Source: Myotis daubentonii (Eukaryota > Chordata > Mammalia > Chiroptera > Vespertilionidae). From it: a stretch of 64,000 nt of DNA. The stretch lies in assembly GCF_963259705.1 (NCBI RefSeq), contig NC_081844.1, positions 107,472,671-107,536,670 of the forward strand. The letters run 5' to 3'. Below are positions 1-10,164 of this stretch, piece after piece. The notes under the pieces were generated by a model. That model had not been told where the DNA came from and did not search any database. It worked only from the letters and a program-made list of their open reading frames with translations. Positions within the stretch are counted from its first letter, which is position 1. Every line of letters begins with the position of its first letter. A program made the translations under genes and the position numbers.

Positions 1-350
1 CATTTTTATATTTTCTTTGATTTCCCCCCTCCCTCTCTTGTTTTAAAGCTGCCCCAACCTTTAATTAGTGCCTAATATGAAAAGCATTATTTTTTTAATG
101 CTATGTAATTTACCAGCGGCAACAGGCCAAGCGAACAATTGTTTCTTAGACTCGGTTTTTCACACAGGGCAAAGAATGCCGCTCCAAACCCAACTTTTCA
201 CGGGTGGTTGCACTAATTAATACAGTGTCTGCGGCTCCTGGGGGTTTAATATTGAAGCCTACCGGGCGGAAGGGGTTTAGAAGTCCGGCTCCTGCCACGG
301 CGCCCTCGGATTTCTTTCACGCTGTTTGACCCTGTCTGTGGAGTCAGCAC
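1..350. promoter_or_regulatory. Candidate conserved noncoding element
   Basis: AT-rich, low-repeat block with TAATTA homeodomain cores at 62-67 and 214-219 and no recognisable transposon signature. It precedes a CpG island by less than 1 kb. This looks like an enhancer-type conserved noncoding element, but conservation is inferred from composition and motif content only. No open frame of note covers it. Confidence 0.35.
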
Positions 351-654
351 AGACAGAAACTGCTCCCTGGCCCGCGCGCCCGGAACCCCCAGTGCCTCCA
401 ACTTGGGATTGAAGGCTTGAGGGGGGGTGGGCAGGCTTGGGGTGCAGGGAGCCCCCTGCTCACTCTGGGTTTGGGGGAGGGATGCCCCTCTGGCAGCCTG
501 GAGGGGAAGAAGCCCGCCGGGCTGGGCTGGAGTCAGGCTGTTGGGGGCAAATGCCAGCTCTCCCGGGCACCGGGCTCTGGGTACGGAATTGCCCAGGACA
601 GGCAGGGACTGGCAGGGGGACTGGGAAAGGGACCCAGGGACCCAGGCCAGCTTC

Positions 655-910
655 TCTCTCCCCCTCCCACATTCTTGTCTCTGACTTCCCATTCTCATCT
701 CCTGTCCCACCCCCCTGGCTCCTTCTCATTCTTTTCTTCTTTCCCCTCCGTTCATTCTTTCCCATGTCTGTCCCATGTTATATGTTCTTATACTTTTCCT
801 TTTCCACCTTCTTACTGTCTGACAATTCCTTTCCAAGCTCACAGTCTTCATTTCTTTTACGCTCTTTTCTTCTCTTGTTTTCCTGTCACTTTGCTCTTCC
901 TTTGCGTCTC
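655..910. repeat. Pyrimidine-rich low-complexity tract
   Basis: About 250 bases are almost pure C/T on the + strand, which keeps several frames open without coding meaning. It forms the left shoulder of the CpG island that follows. Confidence 0.6.
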
Positions 911-999
911 TGAATAGTGTTCGGTTTTCTATTTATTCTCGTTCCCACTGTCACCTCCTCCCCACCCCCTACTCCGTCTCTGTTCCCAGTCTTTCTTCC

Positions 1000-1860
1000 C
1001 CGGTTCCAGCGATTTCGTGCCGGATTCCGGAGCCCAGCCCTGCTCGCTCCTCCCGGCGCTGCGCCCTGGCGCGGGGGGCTCCTGGCCACCGCGTCCTTTG
1101 GGCGCCTGCCCTCCCCGCTGCACCTGGCGGGCCAGCCCGGGGGACCCCTGCGCAGGGAGAGGGCAGGTCCGCGGGTTTCTCCCTGGGGCCCTGGGCGTCG
1201 CGGCGAGAAGGGCAACGCCGGGCCGGGAAGGGCCGGGTCCCCGCGCTCGGCCCCCGGCCCCGCCCGCCGCCGGCCGCCCGTTTGAAGTCGCGGGCCCGGC
1301 AGGAATGCGGCCGGGTTATCAATCACGCAGCTGGATCCCGAAGGTCTCGGCCTAATCACATTTAATTGCTCGTGGAGGCCCACTCTCGCCCCGGGCCGGC
1401 CGCCGCGCTCAATTACTCCCCAAATACCAGCCGTCAAGGAGCGCGCGCTGACACCGCGGCCCGCGCCGCCCGGGCTCCCCGCCGCCCCGGCGCCCCGGCC
1501 CCCGCCCCGCCCCCCGTCGTTAAACTCACACCTCGCCCCAGAGGAGCAAGCCGAGCGGGTAATCACAGTCCCTTTACGGGCGCTTCCCCAGGCCGGGCTC
1601 CGGGCGCAGCGACCTGCACCTCCCCGCGCCTGGGAGCCTCGCCCCCGGCCGGAGACGATGCCACCGGCTCCCTTTGCGCTACGGGAACGGACCGAGGTTC
1701 CTTCCCGAACGTGTCCGAGGTGGCGAAGGTAGGCAGCGCCCCGCCGGGAAGGGACCTGGCGACCCGGCTGTTCCGCCGGCCGAGAGCACAGGGCAATAGC
1801 GCCTCCCAGAGGCGGGAGCCGGACCCGGCCCGCACCTTCCGCAGGTACTTCTGGCAGCTC
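1000..1860. promoter_or_regulatory. CpG island with homeodomain-type motifs
   Basis: Very GC-rich and dense in CpG. Embedded AT islands carry TTATCAATCA (about 1316-1325, PBX/HOX-like), TTTAATTGC (about 1361-1369) and CAATTA (1410-1415). Frames of 100-330 codons are open on both strands here, as expected of GC-rich DNA, and none shows a recognisable domain. Most likely an orphan CpG island, developmental enhancer or alternative promoter. Direction of any transcript is not evident. Confidence 0.5.
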
Positions 1861-1874
1861 CTCCCTCCCTGGTG

Positions 1875-1965
1875 CCAATCCTGGAAAGTATCCCCAGTTA
1901 TCCCTTTTCCAGGTGAGGACACTGGGGTCCGAGCCTGGAGGTGAACTTGGGGTGGGGGGCGGGGG
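1875..1965 (-). repeat. MIR SINE fragment (weak)
   Basis: Resembles the reverse complement of the MIR core around 'gaggacactggggtcc'. Short and diverged, so low confidence. Confidence 0.35.
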
Positions 1966-2166
1966 AGAAGCTCGCTCTCACACTGAGACCCTGGCCTGTC
2001 CCTGCCTGAAGGCCAGGACCTGGGGGTGCGCCCACACCCACAGAGCAGGGGAGGAAACCTCCCACAGAAGCTGCCCAGAGGGGGCCCAGCAGGTGGGCAT
2101 CACAGCTGCTGAGTGGGCCCAGAGGCACCTGTCCTGCCAGTGTGGCCGCTGCTTTAGGAAGAGCGC

Positions 2167-2172
<6 letters not shown>

Positions 2173-2211
<39 letters not shown>
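2173..2211. repeat. (GT)n microsatellite
   Basis: About 19 uninterrupted GT units, preceded by a GCGC-rich stretch. Alternating purine-pyrimidine, hence potentially Z-forming and probably length-polymorphic. Confidence 0.95.
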
Positions 2212-2212
<1 letters not shown>

Positions 2213-2690
2213 TCTGCCACACGTGGGGAGGGAATAACTACACACCTGGACGCTGACAAGAGGGGGACAGGCACTTCTCACTGCGCGGGGCCAAAGGGCT
2301 TACGTCGGTCTGCAATACTGTTGCCATAAGATGTGAAGCGGAGAAAGCCAGGTACAGCACACACACCTGCAATGGGCAGTTATGTTGAACATATATAACG
2401 TATCCCGTCCTGTCGAAGATACCATCAATCACAACGTGCATTTTACATTCCACTAAAAAGAAAACATGGTCAATGGTGCTGTAATATTGCATCCCCTAGA
2501 ATTTTGTTATACTTATTATCAGCTTTTATTATTCAGAGCTCTTCTAAATTAAGAAAAAAATAGATGAAATGGATGAGAGTCATCTAAAGTCAGTCTTTGC
2601 CTTTATTCTGTCCCCTTTCTTAATCCTCATATGTGTTTATAAAATAGATTCCAGTTCCCCAAATACTCTCATCCGAGTTTGGCCCTCAAG
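2212..2690. other. Unique sequence, nothing recognised
   Basis: AT-richer intergenic sequence without a recognisable repeat, motif cluster or convincing exon. Confidence 0.5.
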
Positions 2691-2694
2691 GCAA

Positions 2695-2800
2695 TACGGG
2701 GCATAATAATTTCCCCATGTCATGGAAAACAGAAAGGTGACTTCCCCAAGGTCGCAGAGCCAGGAAGCGGAGCCAGGGGGAGGTTAAGGCCCGGCTGGAT
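2695..2800 (-). repeat. MIR SINE fragment
   Basis: Contains the reverse-strand MIR core: a 'gtgacttccccaaggtc' block, 'gcagagccaggaagcgg' and a following purine-rich segment. An ancient tRNA-derived SINE remnant. Confidence 0.6.
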
Positions 2801-2817
2801 TAGAGGTCTGTGTGTCT

Positions 2818-2872
2818 AGCTCACTCGCTCGCTCGCGTGCACGCTCTCTCTCTCTCCCTCTCTCTTCCCTCC
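2818..2872. repeat. CTCG/CT low-complexity tract
   Basis: Short run of CTCG-type units passing into (CT)n. Confidence 0.7.
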
Positions 2873-2924
2873 TCCCCCAAAGCCTACAGGTCTCTGAGAG
2901 GGGTTCCTGAGTTGCAGGGCCTGA

Positions 2925-3140
2925 TAGAAAAAGGGCTATTTTAGTAGCAAAGCTCGGCCTATTTTTATTTCAGGGCTGAGAAGACTTGATGATGGAAAAA
3001 CTGACTTTGTAAAGAGACTGCGCCTAAGATGCTAAGTGCCGCCTGAAACCCCATCGCAGAAAATCACCTGAAAGGCGGTGGTGATGGATGAGGCACTTAT
3101 TGATGTGAAATTGGCCAATTTAGGGCAAGTCTGAGGGCTG
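2925..3140. promoter_or_regulatory. Candidate noncoding regulatory block
   Basis: Low-repeat, balanced-composition sequence between simple repeats, with no transposon hallmark and no sustained reading frame. Listed as a weak candidate for conserved noncoding DNA. Conservation untested. Confidence 0.25.
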
Positions 3141-3999
3141 CGAAGTATTCACTCCCCCTCCTTCCCACCACACTAGCCGCTCACCCCGTCTAGTCTTTCC
3201 GGTTGGATTTCCCTTTGTTTAGCGATGGGAACAGAGAGGAGCCAAAAAGCGTAAAAAAGCCTGGGGGTGGGGGCAGGGGGTGGGGGGAATATGATCTGGG
3301 ATTTGAGGGTTCCCGGAATGCAACTGTGCAGTGAAGTCATCCCAGTGGAGGGGGCTGAAGGCTGGGCTTCCAGCGGCCACGTCATTGCCCTCCTCCCGCC
3401 CCCGCCGACCCCCCTCCCCAGGGCTGCTGGCACAGGGCATTGGGCTGTGGCTCCGCCTTTGGGGAAAGACCTGCAGATCTAAATTATTCCCAGGGCTAGG
3501 GACATCTCTGCCCTCCCGCGACGCCACTGAGCCACAGCCCGGTGAGAAGGGGCTGATATTTCTCTCTCAAGAAGCGGCCAGTGCGGAGGAAATGAGGTTT
3601 TAGAAGGAAAGAAGCGATTAGAGGGAAGACACATGATTTCCCTGAGTCTGGGACGGATGAAAGCTGAGCGGGAAAGTGTCTCTTTCAGGGGCAGTAATGC
3701 CCACATCTCCCTCCCCAGGCCATCCCTGGCCAAGTCTGGGGCTAGAAAGCAGAAACCATGTGCTTTTCAGAACAAGGTAAATACCATGAATGAGCGACGA
3801 CTCTGGCTCAACATTACAACACCGAACATTGATCCTGTCATGGCCCAGGCTGCTTCTGAAATTCTCCGAACAGAATCATCCACATTCTCTGCAACTCAGA
3901 AGAAAACGAGGCTGCTGTCCATCCCTCTGGACAACACCTGAAGGAAGCGCGCACTTCCTACGGCCCAGGCAGTGGATCGAGTCCTTGACGGAACTTCCT
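3141..3999. other. Unique sequence, nothing recognised
   Basis: Includes G-rich runs near 3265-3290 and short open frames up to about 100 codons with no recognisable protein similarity. I see no splice-bounded exon worth calling. Confidence 0.5.
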
Positions 4000-4130
4000 T
4001 CCAATCCGAGGAGCAGCACAGCCCTGTTCTACCCCCACGTTATAGAGAAGGACGCCGGGGCCCTGAGAGTCAGTGTAACTAACTTGCTGGTCGCACAGCT
4101 GGCGAAGGGCAGAGCTGGGATGGGGACAGC
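4000..4130 (-). repeat. MIR SINE fragment
   Basis: Reverse-strand MIR core around 'aacttgctggtcgcacagc', preceded by a degraded gagaaggac...ggccctgagag block matching the MIR 'gatgaggaaactgaggc' region. Confidence 0.6.
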
Positions 4131-4364
4131 GGGACCCCGGGGAGCACTCACTGTTTCATGCAGAGTTTTGGGATTGTGTCGCCCCACAGGAGTGGAAACC
4201 AGGATGAAAGAGGTGGTTCTCGGGCCCACTGGGTTTCTGAACTGATTTAAAGTAAGAATTTGTCACCTGAAGCAAAATGACATTTCAGGCCAATGCCTTG
4301 AGCTGGGGCTAGAAGGATGCTGAAGGACCTCACCACCCAGTGGGATCTTAAGGTGAGGGTGTGG

Positions 4365-4440
4365 CCATATCTATCCCACAAAAGGCTCAGAGTGGACGTG
4401 ACCCGCCCAAAGTCAATCAGCTGCTGTGTGGAACAATAAT
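4365..4440 (-). repeat. MIR SINE fragment
   Basis: Short reverse-strand MIR piece: 'aaaggctcagagtggacg' followed by 'cgcccaaagtcaatcagc'. Confidence 0.5.
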
Positions 4441-5540
4441 ATCGTTTTTAAAAGTTACATCTGTAGTTCAGTGAAGCTGATCGGAGCTCAACCAGGCCTT
4501 GGGAACTTGATTTCTGAGCAACCTGACAGCCAGGTGTCCCTGAGATGGTAGTAGCTCACTAAGAGAGGCCGCTGTCAAGGACACCAGGCTGGGGGGGAGG
4601 GTGCTGGTCCCGAATGATATACATCCATCTCCATCTCCCACAGCCACTCCAAATTAAAAGCATATGTGCATCGCATTTGATCTGATCAAATAATATTTTC
4701 CCAAGCTTAGAGAAAGTGCAAGCAAAAGGTCTTTTTTTTTTTTTTAAGAAAACTTTTCTATTTTTATTCATCTTGTAACATACTATCTTGGTAAAAATAG
4801 TAAGCTCATTGGGCACCCAGGCAAGTCTCCAACTCCATCACGCTCTCTTCCAGATAAACTGCCCTGGTTGTGCCCTCCTTTTATTGATATTTTGATTCTT
4901 CCACCAAAGACCAGCAAGTGAGAAGCCCGAGTTACCCGGTCTAAGTCCAAACTAGCCACCGTGGCTCCCTGCAAACCAAGGCAGGGATCGGCAGCGGGTA
5001 AGAGAGAGGACGCTGTGAGCCCCAAGTTTCCTTCCTCGGTTCTGAACGGTGTCTGGAGCGCTTAGAATGGGGCATGCTCAGCAAGCACAGTGCTTACTGA
5101 ATGAATGAAGGCGAAGGTTTTACCAAACGACACAACAGTTCTGGGAACATTTGGGAGCTCTGGGTTTTGCTGATTTTTAAAATGTTCTAAAATGTATGGG
5201 TTTGCCATGAGTTCAGACTTTGAAAAAGTTGGTTCAGTTCCCAAGATAATAAAAACGATTTGCATTTGGCAAGATGGGCCAGGTAGTGCTATCAAGGCAG
5301 CTATAAAAAGTCCGTGGTTCCGTCACGTCTCTGATGGCTGGGCACAGCTGAGTATTAAAGAAACTTTCACGACCCCGACTGGTGCCTTAGCCAGACTCTC
5401 CAGAGCAATTCGACTTGTCCTTACATTTCATGGGCAGAAAACGTTTAAAACATCGCATTACATGAAACCCTCCTGAGTTATAAAATTGTCCGGGGGGACC
5501 TGGGACACTTCTTTAGAGATTGCTTTACAGTGTGGTCCAG
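4441..5540. other. Unique sequence with a short T tract
   Basis: Holds a poly-T run at about 4732-4745. A 'gcttactgaatgaatgaa' tail near 5090-5108 resembles an L2/MIR 3' end. Otherwise no recognisable gene or repeat. Confidence 0.45.
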
Positions 5541-5554
5541 AGGTTGATTAATGG

Positions 5555-5700
5555 GCTCAGGGACAGGAGTGCGAGGGGTGGAGTCTGGTAGTGTGAGGGG
5601 TGTCTAGGAGCTTGAGAGGCTGAGTCTGTGAGTGTGAGGGGTGGGGTCCAGGAGTGCGAGGGGTGGAGTCTGGTGCTGCGGCTTTGGAAGGAGAGGCTCT
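5555..5700. repeat. Degenerate minisatellite
   Basis: Repeats of a 'gaggggtggagtctgg' type. The block 'caggagtgcgaggggtgg' recurs about 86 bp apart (about 5565 and 5650) with degenerate copies between. It ends next to Helitron 1. Confidence 0.75.
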
Positions 5701-5716
5701 GGAAAAATATCTTTTA

Positions 5717-6084
5717 CTAGAGGCCCGGCGCATGAAATTCATGCACTCTGCGGGGGAGGGGGGGTGTCCCTCAGCCCAGCCTGTGCCCTCTCACAGTCTG
5801 GGAACCCTTGGGGGATGTCCAACTGATGGCTTAGGCCTGCTCCCTGCAGAGTGGGCCTAAGCCGGCAATTAGACTCCTTAGCACTGCCACTCCCGCCTCC
5901 ACTGCTGTACTTGCCAGCCATGAGCTGGCTTCTGGCTGAGCCGGGCTCCCCCTGTGGGAGCGCACTGACCACCAGGGGGCAGCTCCTGCGTTGAGAATCT
6001 TCCCCCTGGTGGTCAGTGCATGTCATAGCGACTGGTCGTTCCACTGTTTGGTCGATTTGCATATTAGCCTTTTATTATATAGGA
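5717..6084 (-). mobile_element. Non-autonomous Helitron (HeliBat-like), copy 1
   Basis: Read on the minus strand it starts with TC and a 'ctatataataaaaggctaa' leader and ends with a small hairpin (arms GCATGAA/TTCATGC, + strand 5729-5743) followed by CTAG. It sits between an A (5716) and a T (6085), the expected Helitron target, without target duplication. No Rep/helicase frame is present, so it depended on an autonomous partner. It carries two opposed CTCF-like motifs, at 5966-5985 (+) and about 6002-6015 (-). Such Helitrons are known from vesper bats. Confidence 0.92.
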
Positions 6085-7387
6085 TTGTCGTTAGAACCTC
6101 AGTTTTCTCTTCTGTGATATGGGACTTCCGGTCTCTGCTGCTGTGGCCCTCACATGTATTTTCCAGAGGCATAATGAAGGCATCGTCACCACTTTGCAGC
6201 TTCTTGAGACCAGTGATAGGGTTTTAAAGCAAACCAGCACTTCTAGGAATCGGGTGGGAAATGAGAAGGTAGTGATTTCAGAGTAAATGTCTCATCCTTA
6301 CTAGACTATCATGCGCAACTCAAAGTCGCTGTAGGGCTCAGGGCCCATGACGTTCTCAAGGGCGCAAGAACGCAGGCCCCAGGGCCCAGAGAATCAGAGT
6401 TCCTTAAATTCATCTTGATTTTCGAGGTCATTATTAAGAAACCTGACACTTCACAGGTTACTAATTCATAGATTGTAAAACTCTTCCCCAAAGCCTGACA
6501 GTCTCCCGCACTTCTCGGAGCCCAGATTTCCAAGCTCCGGGCCTGAGAGGTTTCACGTTACTAGGACCTCATCACTTTTCACAAACACACGGCAGCCCGT
6601 TTGCCGGTAGGTTATGAAATATGATCATAAATTAAAACAAAATGACTCACGTGAAATTAGTGGACAAAGAGCACTTTGTGACATCGAGGGCCGCGTCGGA
6701 TTGTGTTGGTGCATTTATTGGGGTATTGGGAGGATTTCAGGGAGCCAGGTAACCCCATCCAGCCTGAACAGACGGCAGGCCCGGCGGTTCTGTTTCTGCG
6801 AAGCCGGCTGGAGCCCCTTTCAGACCCAGCGAGTCAGAAGCGACATTCAGGCACCGCTGCAAAGGGCGCAGAGGCCTGTCACGTCACCTGCACCGTTTCT
6901 CCCAGGCGGGTAGCGTTACACGGACGAGGAGGAGAGGCTCACAGATGGAGAAGGGGTCTCTGGGTTCTCAAAAGAGTTGAGACTTTTGCCCCAAACAGAA
7001 AATTAAAGCGAAAACACACACGATTCATCTCTCACGGGAGTTAGGGGCTGAGCAAGACCCTATCCTGGGAGATCGGTGGGGGAGCAGATAATGTGGTAAT
7101 ATTTGTGCAGCCTTTAAGTGGTTAATCCTGGCAGGTGGGTGGTGCTGGGCGCTTGCTACAATGGCCACTCTGCCAGCAAGACTGGCTTCCTGTAGGCCTG
7201 CTGCATTCACAAGCCCCCGCACACAGCATGCAGAGCCGATAAAGTGGGGCCGCACTCCCAGCTGGGGGGCTGCCCGTAGCTCCTCTGGGACTTCTTTTTC
7301 ATTCCACTTGGTTTAGAAAAAGCGTTTTTCACTATTAGTCTTTCTTACAGACCTCAGTTCTTTTCCTTATGAACTCTTGCGTTTTTG
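6085..7387. other. Unique sequence, nothing recognised
   Basis: Mixed-composition intergenic DNA. Stretches near 6600-6730 (AT-rich) and 6780-6910 (GC-rich) have no repeat signature. Short frames of 60-110 codons show no family motif. Confidence 0.5.
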
Positions 7388-7720
7388 TTTTTATTGTAGT
7401 TAAATTCACATAACATAAAATTTACCATTTTAACCATTTCAAGGGTACAATTTACTGGCATTAAGTACATTCATAATGCTGTGCAGCCATCTCTCCCTTC
7501 CATCCCCAGAAATTTTTTCTTCTTCTTAAACTGAGCTCTGTGCCTATTAAACACTAACTCCCCCCGCCTCCCCCAGCCCCTGGTAGCCCCTCTGCCTTCT
7601 GTCTCCATACACTTGGCTGTTCCGTGGACCTCGGGTAAGTGGAAACATGCATTATCTGTCCTTTTGTGATCGGCTTATTTCATTTAGCACAATGTCCTCA
7701 ACTTTATCCATGTTGTAGCG
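7388..7720 (+). mobile_element. L1 3' untranslated region, first half
   Basis: Matches the remembered 3' UTR of old mammalian L1 (L1M type): 'taaattcacataacataaaa', 'tttaccattttaaccatttc', then the block ending 'tttatccatgttgtag'. The copy is interrupted at 7720 by a hAT element and resumes at 8331. Confidence 0.85.
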
Positions 7721-8330
7721 CAAGCATGTCAAACTCATGGCCCGCGGGCTGCATGTGGCCCACAATGAATGTTTTTGCGGCCCAGCCAATATAACAGTAC
7801 GTAAGAAACGTTTAAATAAACATTTCGTAACTTAATTTTTACAATATCCTGTTATACATAATATTTAATAGCGAACTACAGCGTTTGCACATGACTGATT
7901 ACTATAATTGTGTTGCATTCATTTTCCTTATGCAACAGGTGCACCATTTCTCTCCGCTAATACCAGCAGCGAATATTTTAGCAGCCGATGGCCACGTCAT
8001 TAGTCTTGTACTGACTTGTTTGGTGTGCCCAACAGGAAATATTTCGCTTTCGGAGAACAAGAAAAATAGGTTTATTTGCGTTACGCTTATTAATTTGTGC
8101 AGTTAGTGTCTGGTAAGTTAATGTTCAAGAAAAACTATTAATTTTTATTAAAATGTTCTATTATTTTATGTTAATGATGACTCGTTTATTACGGCCCCTT
8201 GAATTCGGCACGTCTCTATCGAAATAAGCCCACATTTCTGTGGAAATGGAAGCTTGTGTTTGTCTGCGGCCCACATACACTTAGACCTTGTGTTTGGCCC
8301 GTGTTTGCCTTTGAGTTTGACACACGCTTG
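7721..8330. mobile_element. Non-autonomous hAT transposon inside L1
   Basis: 610 bp with inverted ends: left CAAGCATGTCAAACTCA, right TGAGTTTGACACACGCTTG, both followed inward by 'ggccc' hAT-type sequence. The flanking 8 bp (TTGTAGCG/CTGTCGGT) are only a degraded duplication. The interior is AT-rich with no transposase frame. The interruption point is clear because L1 sequence continues on both sides. Confidence 0.85.
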
Positions 8331-8520
8331 CTGTCGGTGTGTCAGAATGTCCTTTCTTTTCATAGCTGGACCACAGTCCATTGAATGGAGAGACCACACT
8401 TTGTCTATCCATCTACTGATGGACATTTGGGTGGCTTCGGCCTCTTGCCTCTTGTGACTAACACTGTTATGCACATTGGTGTGAAAATATCTGAGTTTCC
8501 ACTTCTCACTTCTTAACTAT
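8331..8520 (+). mobile_element. L1 3' untranslated region, second half
   Basis: Continues the copy at 7388-7720 with 'gtgtcagaatgtcctttctt', a block matching 'ccattgaatggagagaccac' and the 'ctactgatggacatttggg' segment. Both halves read as one old L1 tail. Confidence 0.85.
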
Positions 8521-8854
8521 ATTTTTATTTGGGGAGTTATGTCTGTGTCATCCCCAGGCTATACCAGCTCTTTGGGGCCTTGTGTTCGAGAAGCTTCCAG
8601 TTTGCCTGGGGGAGAGCCAGGGAGTTGCACAATTACTGCCCAGAGGTGCGTGCTAGTCACCCGGGAGCCTCAGGGGCTGCGAGAAACGAGAAACTGAGAT
8701 GCTAGGGCTGGAGCTGGCGGACTTCTAACCACGTCTTGAAGGTTCACATTGCTTTCCAGAAAGAGGGGGAGCAGGAGACGAATGGAATGGGATGGACAGG
8801 ACTGGGCAGGTGACCGGATGCCCAGGAGGAGCGCCTGGGCTCAAGAGGGGCATT
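8521..8854. other. Unique sequence, nothing recognised
   Basis: Short intergenic gap between the L1 tail and a MIR. No motif or repeat seen. Confidence 0.5.
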
Positions 8855-9050
8855 GAGAAGTCTGTGGCCTCTGGGTCAGCGCTCCCGGGTTCAAATCCTT
8901 GCTCCGCCCAGCTTGGGCGAGACACTTAACCGTCTGGAACTTGATTTCTTCATGTGCAACATGTGGATGATGGCAGCACGCCCCCGGGATGGTGTGAGGA
9001 TCGAATGAGATAACATATAAGATGCCACCCAGGACGCCGGCCTGGCGAGA
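8855..9050 (+). repeat. MIR SINE
   Basis: Long MIR: 'gggttcaaatccttgctccg' (B-box-derived), the 'gcgagacacttaaccgtctg' core, and the 'gtgaggatcgaatgagataa' 3' part in correct order. Confidence 0.85.
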
Positions 9051-9323
9051 GCCCTCAGGGGCTGGTGGAGAGCCTTGTACCTCAAGGTGAGGTTTCTGGT
9101 CCTCGTCTTGGGCGCTGAGCACCCGCTGAAGGTTCCAAGTGGTAGTGAGGGGACTGGTGGGCCGCCTGCTGGAGGAGCCAGGGGTGCAGACTAAGGACCA
9201 GCCTAGCCCTGTCCCTGGTGCCGTTTGGACAACATGGGAGACAAATGGAAACCTCTCGCGCTGAGGCCGGTGGGTGTGACTGGGCCTGACTCCCACATTG
9301 TTTTGTTGTTTGTTTTGTTTTTG

Positions 9324-9583
9324 GTTAATCCTCACACAAGGATCTTTTTCCATAGATTTTTTTTTTTTTTTTTTTTTTAGAGAGAGTGGAAGGGAGGGGG
9401 AGAGACAGAGAGAGAGAAACATCTATGTGAGAGAGAGGCATCCATTGGTTGCCTCCTACATGCACCCCGACTGGGGCCAGGGATCTAGCCTGCAACTGAG
9501 GTACGTGCCCTTGACGTACTGGAAGCCAGGACCCTTCAGTCTGCCGGCCGACGCTCTAACCACTGAGCAAAACCAGCTAGGGT
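9324..9583 (-). mobile_element. Ves SINE
   Basis: Minus-strand tRNA-derived bat SINE. Reading + it shows a 'taatcctcacacaaggatc' tail module, a T tract, the purine-rich 'agagagtggaagggaggggg' region, the 'gttgcctcctacatgcaccc' middle, and the tRNA-like head ending 'gacgctctaaccactgagca'. The tail module marks a longer Ves subfamily. Confidence 0.93.
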
Positions 9584-9699
9584 GAGTCACAGTTTTAATA
9601 ACTTAGCTGGCACCATACCTCCTCCCTCGCAGCCCAGACAGTGACTGCCACATGGAAGCCCCGAATAACCATCACGTGGATGAGAAGAAGTCTCGTCTA

Positions 9700-10150
9700 C
9701 CTTCCCCACAGCCTGCCTCCCTCCCCTTGCAACATGGCCTGCTCTTTCCCCCCACAGCCTGCCTCCCTCCCTCCCTCCCTCCCTCCCTCCCTCCCTCCCT
9801 CCCTCCCCTTGCAACATGGCCTGCTCTTTCCCCCCACAGCCTGCCTGCCTGCCTCCCTCCCTCCCTCTCTCCCTCCCTCCCTCCCCTTGCAACATGGCCT
9901 GCTCTTTCCCCTCACAGCCTGCCTGCCTCCCTCCCTCCCTCCCTCCCCTTGCAACATGGCCTGCTCTTTCCCCTCACAGCCTGCCTGCCTCCCTCCCTCC
10001 CTCCCTCTCTCCCTCCCTCCCTCCCCTTGCAACATGGCCTGCTCTTTCCCCCCACAGCCTGCCTCCCTCCCCTTGCAACATGGCCTGCTCTTCCCCCCAC
10101 AGCCTGCCTGCCTGCCTCCCTCCCTCCCCTTGCAGCATGGCCTGCTCTTT
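9700..10150. repeat. Composite minisatellite/VNTR
   Basis: About seven copies of a unit made of 'ttgcaacatggcctgctctt', a pyrimidine run ending CACAG, 'cctgcctg', and a variable (TCCC)n stretch. Unit length varies because the TCCC run expands. All + frames stay open through it, so the 110-190 codon frames here are not evidence of coding. Each unit has a polypyrimidine tract then CAG, resembling a 3' splice acceptor. Confidence 0.95.
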
Positions 10151-10164
10151 CCCTTGGCCTGTGA

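Noticed and set aside
886..1878. 330-codon open frame on the minus strand
   Set aside because: It spans a CpG island where frames are open on both strands. Arg/Gly/Ala/Pro-rich, no domain, no splice context.
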